DNA of 64,000 bases from Cephalotus follicularis. Its lineage: Eukaryota; Streptophyta; Magnoliopsida; Oxalidales; Cephalotaceae. The notes under the pieces were generated by a model that was not told the DNA's origin, searched no databases, and saw only the letters and a list, made by a program, of their open reading frames with translations. Of the stretch, positions 57,758 to 64,000 are shown one piece after another. The DNA lies in NCBI GenBank assembly GCA_001972305.1, contig BDDD01000315.1:8761-72760 (forward strand), in the 5' to 3' direction. Numbering within the stretch: position 1 is the stretch's first letter; the number at the start of each line of letters is the position of its first letter. The translations under genes and the position numbers were made by a program.

Positions 57758-58190
57758 GGTATATATATATATAGGGGAAAGTGTGCATAAGCGCCACTCT
57801 CAGTGAAAAAACTGAGAGCGGGCAATGTGGGCAGTGTAATATATGGGTATTGGGCAGTTTGGCTTAACAAATAGAAAACACGTTGTAACTTTTCAAATAA
57901 AAACATATCTCTCTCTCGTATCTCTCCCTCTTCTCCTTCTCTCTTCCAAAGCCACTGTCCTTGTGGCCTCTCTCTCCAGCCCACCGTCACGTGTCTTTCC
58001 TCTCCTATCTCTCCAGGACACTGCCCAGAACCCACATCGAAGCCACCATCATTCTACCCACAACCACAAAGACAACGGCCATATAGTAGCAACGCGCTAC
58101 CCATATCGAAGCCAGTACCCAGATCAACACCACCACCGCCTTCTCTGTCGTTACCGAAGCCACTATCTCCAGATCGGTTTCTGGTTCACA
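57758..58190 (+). promoter_or_regulatory. Probable promoter and 5' leader of the GRF gene; possible MULE end
   Basis: After a TA run, GGGGAAAGTGTGCATAAGCG begins a new sequence context. A hairpin CTCTCAG-TGAAAAAA-CTGAGAG lies at about 57787-57811. A CT-rich stretch (57908-57950) resembles a plant 5' leader. A consensus splice donor GTATGT is at 58191. The G-rich start could be a MULE terminal inverted repeat, but the other end is outside the window. Confidence 0.4.
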
Positions 58191-60102
58191 GTATGTCGTC
58201 TCTCGCTCTCTCTTTCCCTGTATTAAAATCGAATCCATCAAGCAGTTTTTTTTTCTTCATATTTTCAGTGGGTTCTCAAATATGTGGAATCTCTAGCTTT
58301 TAGTTCCATTGGTTTTTTTTTAGGGTTTTCAGTGTTTTTTTTGTTTTAATTAATCTGCTGATTGTGAAGCCCTGTTTTAGTTCCATTTTTTTTTTTACAA
58401 CAGAACAATAATATGAGTTATACCCATAAGTATAGATTTTAAAAAAGGTCATCAATTTTTAACATTAATGTTGGACATATTTCCCCCGTAGTTCAGTAAC
58501 AGCAAACAATACAGCTACAACAAGCTCTGAGCAGGAAGTCTAATTTCGATGGCTGCTAACCATTCACTGATGATAGAATTTACTACCTCTGGTTGCTCAT
58601 CGTGGGTTATACCCATAAGTATAGAATTTATTTTATTTTGAATTCTTCAATTCCAGTAAAGGAAATGAAATGACTATTTGGACAGTAAGATAAAAATTGT
58701 TTTCATTCGTGGTTCTTCAACTCTGTTATATATAAGGTGCTCGATCAATTACCTCAATGAAAGTGAAAGATAAATGAACCCCTACAATTTTTTCTTCAGT
58801 GCATATATTTTATCTTTGTACCTAATTTGTTATACATATGCAATACTATGTCATATCTTTGTACCTAATTTTTTTTGTTCTGTTTTTTTGTTCCATTGGT
58901 TTTTTTTTTCTTTGTTTTCAGTGAATTTCCTGTTTCTTATGATGGTTTTCCCTACTTCCTTGAATCCTCCCAAGAATTTCTCTTGTATATGTTCTTTTAT
59001 TTTGTTTTATATTTTATTTCTCTAGTGAATAAAATATGGTATTAATTCCTTAAAAGGATTATTATGCCTTCTTTGTTTTCACTTTTTGAATTTGGTTTGT
59101 TTCCTATATGTGGAAATTTTCCTTTTTATCCAATATATCCCTGGAAAGGTTCCTCAGCCGTTGCTTCCAAAGAATGTGACAGTTTGACCAATGTTTTCAC
59201 TATACCATTTTCAATAGGACTCAATTTCACCAATTTATTCCCATCTCAGTTCATTTATTCTTGTATAACTAGAGGTTGGTTGCCTAACTTTTTCACCTAC
59301 ATTTCAAGTTGGTAAGTGAATATTTACCATCACTTGCATATTATAATTACAGATTACTACCCCAATCCATGCGTTTTTGTTCACTTCTATCTTATTAATG
59401 AATTATGCTACTTATTAATGATTTGGTATTTCTGTGGGTGGCCTGCTACAATTGATTATAGCAATAACTTGGTGTTGCATATCATAGTTGTCTGTTTCCA
59501 GTTTCTTCTCTTTCTTTTGAGAGAGAATTTAATATTGATGACATTATGACAGTTTAAGCTTTTTTTTATTGGATTTAAGTTTAATTATACAATTTTTATT
59601 AATATTTGAAAACATTTGATACAGGGTTTATGTAGGAGTGAGTTCAAATACCGTTAACAGAAATGGAAACAATTTGAGTAGTTCAAGTACTGTTTTCTTT
59701 GTTTTCAGTGGATTCTATGCGATTTTGAAGCTTGCTATTGAATCATGCTACTTATTAATGATTTGGTATTTCTGTGGGTGGCCTGCTACAATGGATTATA
59801 GCAATAGCTTGGTGTTGCATATCATAGTTGTCTGTATCCAGTTTTTTCTCTTTCTTTTGAGAGAGAGTTTAATATTGATGACATTATGACAGTTTAATAG
59901 AGATGTATTTCTTTTTGGCAATTTTACATTAAACCATCACCTTATTGGCCGTATATCATTTGGTATGATTGGTTTTCACTTTTGATTGATTCATTAGAAG
60001 ATTTTGGGTGATCGCTTATCTTTCTTTAAATAGAACTCTTTTTTTTTAAATTTAATTATGATAATGTTTATCATAGGCCTTATTTTGTGTGTTTGAGTAC
60101 AG
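58191..60102 (+). other. Probable leader intron of the GRF gene
   Basis: Donor GTATGT at 58191 and acceptor GAGTACAG at 60095-60102, nine bases before the ATG. The stretch is T-rich, as introns are. It has a 156-bp direct duplication (59401-59556 and 59741-59896). Hydrophobic open frames within it do not look coding. Confidence 0.45.
59401..59896. repeat. 156-bp direct duplication
   Basis: 59401-59556 and 59741-59896 differ at about six positions. All five differences inside the shared open frame change the amino acid, which argues against coding. Confidence 0.9.
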
Positions 60103-60110
60103 ATCATTTC

Positions 60111-60533
60111 ATGTCTTCAACCAGTGTCAATGAAAGTGACCGTCTCGGATTGAAATATTATCCGAAAAATTGCAAGTGTGGGAATGGAAAACGGGCCGTT
60201 GTGCGTGTCGTGAAAAGTGAAAAGAATAAGCATAAGTTATACTATTCTTGTGAAGATAAGAAGTGTGGCGGGTTCCTAGGTTGGTGTTTGCCCTTTTTTC
60301 CTGAAAACATTAGTAGTCTATCTTCCTCAATGATGCAAGATAATGGGGTTGAAGAGATGGGCAATATTAGAGGCGAAATTCAAACGCTAAGGGAAGAGCA
60401 TAAGAGATGGTATAAGAAGGTGAAAGAAATAAATGGGATTGAGTTGAAAGAAATAGCTAGTTTAATAAAATGTTTATTTTTTGTTGTTTTGGTGTTCAAT
60501 GCTCTCATTTTAGCTTTGTTAGGCATGAAATGA
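60111..60533 (+). CDS. GRF-type zinc-finger protein with C-terminal membrane segment
   Basis: A 140-residue protein. I chose the ATG at 60111 (MSSTSVNESDRLG) because the frame upstream has no ATG and a splice acceptor lies nine bases before it. Residues about 20-52 form a GRF-type zinc finger: CKCGNGKRAVVRV, then CEDKKCGGFLGWC, with C-X-C-X24-C-X4-C. Residues 80-118 are charged and likely coiled coil (IRGEIQTLREEHKRWYKKVK). Residues about 119-137 are hydrophobic (CLFFVVLVFNALILALLG), a single membrane anchor. The GRF finger binds nucleic acid in other proteins; the role of this small plant form is not known. It is convergent with the FAR1-related gene at 62174. It is intact in this window. 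Confidence 0.75.
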   Translation: MSSTSVNESDRLGLKYYPKNCKCGNGKRAVVRVVKSEKNKHKLYYSCEDKKCGGFLGWCLPFFPENISSLSSSMMQDNGVEEMGNIRGEIQTLREEHKRWYKKVKEINGIELKEIASLIKCLFFVVLVFNALILALLGMK

Positions 60534-60833
60534 TGGTGAAGAAGTTGTAATTTTAAGCTTAAAAATATGTATAGATGCAAATGGTGATTTGATATGATGA
60601 ATTTATTTATTAGTTTTATTCAAGTTGTGTCATTGTACTATGTTATTTGTAGTTTGATATATAGTTCATGAAGTAATTATTTGTGTTTTAATTTTCCCTT
60701 TTACGTTTATTTTGCTAATGCAAATATGAGGATAAGGTATATTTTCTCCACAAAGATACATTTATCAAATATCCAATCCATCATTAATGAAATAAAAATC
60801 TTCTCCACAAACAGCATAATTGACAGTATAAAT

Positions 60834-61167
60834 TCAATGCCAAAATGTTGTAGGCTATGAAATCAAATTCAATAAATATGACACTTCCTGGCTTTAAAAT
60901 TTTTTGCAACTAGTAATAGTGAAAATGTAAAATTCAAATGCCTAGCAGTTTTAATAATCTACTTAATACAACAGTGAAAAAACTATGACACTTCCCCTTA
61001 AGAATTGCAACTACTCAATGCCAAAATGTTGTAGGCTATGAAATCAAATTCAATAAATATGACACTTCCTGGCTTTAAAATTTTTTGCAACCAGTAATGG
61101 TGAAAATGTAAAATTCAAATGCCTAGCAGTTTTAATACTCTACTTAATACAACAGTGAAAAAACTAA
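60834..61167. repeat. 153-bp direct duplication, 181 bp apart
   Basis: TCAATGCCAAAATGTTGTAG at 60834 and 61015 and the sequence that follows are nearly identical up to GTGAAAAAACTA. Confidence 0.9.
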
Positions 61168-61458
61168 GAGGGATTAATTACAATAGTTTTGTCATAAAAG
61201 TCTTATCTGCAAACCCAAATAACCTAAAACTACATAACAGCTAAAATGTCAAAACATAATAAAGTCTTCATGAGCACCATGCTTTCAGTATTTCTTCCAT
61301 ATCTGGATGATCCCCCACTTCTTTGTCCTGCCCACGGATCAATGTAGCAAAAAATATAATTAGAAAAATGTGCTATTCCACCTTACCTGCAACTAAAATT
61401 TCACCTTGTTGTCAGCCCCACCTTAAGGGGATTACTGATAAATGGAAGTGACAAACTA

Positions 61459-61625
61459 CAAGCAACAGAGGATACCCAAAAGCTGGATAGCAATTTCACA
61501 AGACAACAGAAATGGTAGTGTCCAACAACAATATCATTACAAGAAATTCTTATCACTATCATCACAATATCATTACAAGCAACAGAGGATGCCCAAAAGC
61601 TGGATAGCAATCATCACAAGACAAC
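61459..61625. repeat. Short direct duplication, 116 bp apart
   Basis: ACAAGCAACAGAGGAT and the following CCCAAAAGCTGGATAGCAA occur near 61459 and 61575. CAATATCATTACAAG recurs four times between 61520 and 61690. Confidence 0.85.
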
Positions 61626-62173
61626 ATCTTCACTGCACTCATTTTCAAGAAGTTCATTGGCATCTTTTCCAACAACAATATCATTACAAGTAGTATCCAA
61701 GGAATTTACATTTTCTATTTCATTTTCCACCAGGTTTTCTATTTCACTATCCACAATTTCATTACAATAACTTACTTTAAAATTCTTACACAACTTTTAA
61801 CTATAAAGAGGTGTTGGCCAAAGTAAATGAAAAAATATGATATCAATTCAAGTGAAAAAGAATCTCTTTTCAACCCTTACAAAAAAATGCAAGAGTTAAG
61901 ATTTCACGACTGATATCAATTACTATATTCATCACAATTACAAGAAGAAAGAATAAAATATATCATCATCTGTAAGCCTAAGTATGTTATCCAAAAACTA
62001 GATTCTAGAACAGCCAGCAGCAAGAATATTCTTGTACAAGGACTATACAAGTAGTAGACAAACACTCTATCATTGGAAGGATAAACTTCTAAAATGAAAG
62101 AAAGTACCCAACCGAATCAAACAAAAAATAATTATAGGTGATTCTATATAAAGCTACAATGAAAGAGTCAAAC

Positions 62174-64000
62174 CTAATAATGGTGACTCGGCATTCCTTC
62201 CTCTCCTTCGCTTTCATTGGAGACATCATCCTCCTCGTTGGTCATATGTATCTGTTCAAAAAAAAAATTAAAACTGTGAAGTATGAACAAAGTGACAATT
62301 ACATAGATTTGAGAAATGAATTTAATAACTACATCAAAGATTTCATACCTTAGCTTTCTTTGGACATGTTGTCATATAATGACCTTTCTCCAGACATATG
62401 GAACACGTACGTTTCTTTTTTTCCTTCTGACTGTTCGTCAGCCCTGATGTAATTCGAGAAGCAATCTTTGGACGACCCTTGGTTCTCGCTACTTGAGGGT
62501 CTCGAATGGATATCCCAGGCATGTCAGAACAAAATACAGTAGAACCAACTTCACTGCGAATACCATCAGGAGGCACAAACTGGTTGTCAGTCAAACACAA
62601 CTCATCAAACTTACCCATGAAACCATTCAACAAAGAACGATATTCGTTATATGTGGCAGTTGAACTTGATGCTTTATGTGCAGCTTTGGTGGCTAGTGCT
62701 GTAAGACTCCATTCCATAATTGGAGTTACCGTATTCTCATTTTCTTTGCTTGTAGAAATTCCACTCTCCATCATATACCTAGCACCGATGGTCCACCTCT
62801 TCAGCATATATTGTTCGGGGATGACAGTAAGATGCCTCGCCTGCATAATCCTTAGGATATGTTTGCAAAAGTATCCCTCAGTCTCAAACTTCGTACATTC
62901 ACATTTGAGAGTCACACCCTGAGCTTCATCGTACACAACGGTCCACCATTTCCTCTTATCCTCATCCCATAGCCCCACAATATATGTTGTGGCAGCATCG
63001 TGGTCACTCACAATCTCATACCAACAACTCACACTCTCATGGAGCTCCGCTTGAAACAACTTGAACATTGTTGCTGTATAACCATCTGCAACTGTTTTCT
63101 CAAATGGAAAGCTGGTTATTAACTTAGGATTTGAATTCATTGTTTGATAATCCTTCCGTTCTTCTGCTTGACGATGTGACACCAATGCTCTATTATATTG
63201 TTCAACAAATTCAGGCAAGTGAGTGTTGGAATTCACAAACCCATCAAAAAAGAATTGATGCTTTCACTCCGTCCACTGGATGTCATACCGGCAACAAAAG
63301 TATCTTTGAGAAAAGCGGGGACCCAGTAAAGTCGTAAGTCCCACATTTTTGCAAGCCAACTGTCAGCCTGTAAACCGTATTTTTCAACCAAAGCTTGCCA
63401 TCTTATCTCACTCACATTCACATTTCTGCTATGAAACCATTTTCTATAATCATTTGAGAACTCACTGTTATTATCCCGCATTGCATAAACATTTTCCACA
63501 AGATGCTTATGAATATGCCACGAGCAAAACCGATGTCGAGTATTTGGGAATACTCTCCGGATTGCATTACGCATTGCTCCATCCATATCGGTAATTATTG
63601 CTCCTGGGACTTTATTTAACATGCAAGATAACCAGTGTTGGAATAACCACACAAATGTCTCCTCCGTCTCATCTGCTAGCAACGCACACCCAAATAGGAT
63701 AGACTGTCTGTGATGGTTAACCCCGGTAAATGGGGCAAAAGGCATCATAAACTTATTTGTTTTATAAGTGACATCAAACACAATAACATCACCGAAAACA
63801 AAGTATTCTTCTCTTGACCTTGCATCTGTCCAAAACATAGACCGCAAGGTCCCATCACTGTCGTACTCAGTAGCAAAATAGAAATTAGGATCTAGTCTTA
63901 TTTGTTCCATAAAATGCATAGCTACTAAGTACCCTTCTCGCCCAAGATTGTTCATCCTATGCTTTCTTAAATGACTTACCACGTGCTCCGTAGTGATCTC
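62174..64000 (-). CDS. FAR1-related / MULE-type transposase protein, partial, frameshifted
   Basis: It runs off the right edge; the frame is open at 64000, so the N-terminal FAR1 DNA-binding domain is outside. The MULE transposase domain (PF10551) is at 63870-63400: VIVFDVTYKTNKFMMPFAPF carries the first D, AIITDMDGAMRNAIRRVFP the second, and SEIRW a candidate E. A SWIM finger, CECTKFETEGYFCKHI, is near 62870-62910, and a C-terminal zinc knuckle, CSICLEKGHYMTTC, near 62360-62400. A 97-bp intron (62252-62348; GTATGA donor, TTGAACAG acceptor) leads to a last exon ending at TAG 62174-62176. At 63246-63251 an A6 run (T6 in sense) is one base short for the family sequence SESINSFF, giving a frameshift. 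The family regulates far-red light signalling or acts as a transposase (Jittery/MuDR kin); which applies here is unclear. Confidence 0.82.
62252..62348 (-). other. Last intron of the FAR1-related gene
   Basis: Donor AAG|GTATGA and acceptor TTTGAACAG|ATAC on the minus strand. Splicing replaces an immediate stop by an acidic tail (MTNEEDDVSNESEGEE) ending at 62174, as is common in FRS proteins. Confidence 0.7.

Larger units (their letters stand above)
60534..62173. other. Convergent intergenic region with internal duplications
   Basis: AT-rich, without a convincing ORF. It holds the 3' ends of both flanking genes, a 153-bp direct duplication (60834-60986 and 61015-61167) and a ~50-bp duplication (61459 and 61575; CAAGCAACAGAGGATNCCCA-type text). 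Confidence 0.7.

Noticed and set aside
59316-59889. Two similar hydrophobic open frames (CYLLMIWYFCGWPAT)
   Set aside because: They result from a 156-bp duplication in a T-rich probable intron; all five differences in the frame are amino-acid changing, so there is no sign of selection for protein.
62506-62922. Plus-strand open frame of 138 codons opposite the FAR1-related gene
   Set aside because: It is antisense to a well-supported coding frame and matches nothing.

Overview
The window is a gene-poor, repeat-dense stretch of a flowering-plant nuclear genome. Nearly everything recognisable is plant-type: Ty1/copia and Ty3/gypsy LTR retrotransposons with initiator-tRNA-Met-like primer sites (minus-strand or plus-strand TGGTATCAGAGC), a Tat-lineage element with the second RNase H domain typical of plants, a 5S-rRNA-bearing Cassandra TRIM, MuDR-like sequences and a FAR1-related gene. 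I see no bacterial-style operons, no rRNA or tRNA genes and no CRISPR array. The species cannot be fixed from sequence alone.

Layout. 1-924: end of an LTR. 1427-4322: an LTR of a Tekay-like chromovirus, minus strand. 4323-10120: a broken minus-strand copia element (C1) with its 3' LTR. 10121-10919: a Cassandra TRIM sitting in the C1 gag. 11116-12445: N-terminal half of a MuDR-type transposase, broken. 13032-24862: a minus-strand Tekay-like element (G1) with two LTRs, carrying a nested copia solo LTR at about 15238-17745. 25245-38950: a minus-strand copia element (C2) with two LTRs, PBS, PPT and matching 5-bp target duplications (TTAAG); its gag is split by a second Cassandra remnant and by the 3' end of an opposite-strand copia (C3). 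40414-49284: a plus-strand Tat-lineage gypsy element (G3) with gag-pol, tandem repeats and an antisense ORF region. 49285-57757: a plus-strand SIRE-like copia (C5) inserted in the G3 antisense ORF, with extra zinc knuckles in Gag and an extra ORF after pol. 57758-64000: the only region with gene-like sequence: a small GRF zinc-finger/membrane protein gene (plus strand) convergent with a FAR1-related/MULE-transposase gene (minus strand) that runs off the window.

The most unusual pattern crosses element families: clusters of a CpG-rich palindrome, AAGCGTCGACGCTT and close variants, lie in the LTRs or leaders of at least four distinct elements (Tekay LTRs, copia C1 LTR, copia C2 leader, SIRE LTR and SIRE pre-ORF region). 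Within one copia family it is present in one member's LTR and absent at the same place in another's. A second point of interest is the convergent transposase + GRF-TM pair, which has the same gene order as mudrA/mudrB of MuDR and may be a two-gene MULE whose right half lies outside the window.

All LTR elements are treated as fossils: their parts are named by approximate span only. Ages are rough, judged by eye from LTR divergence. No alignment or database search was run.
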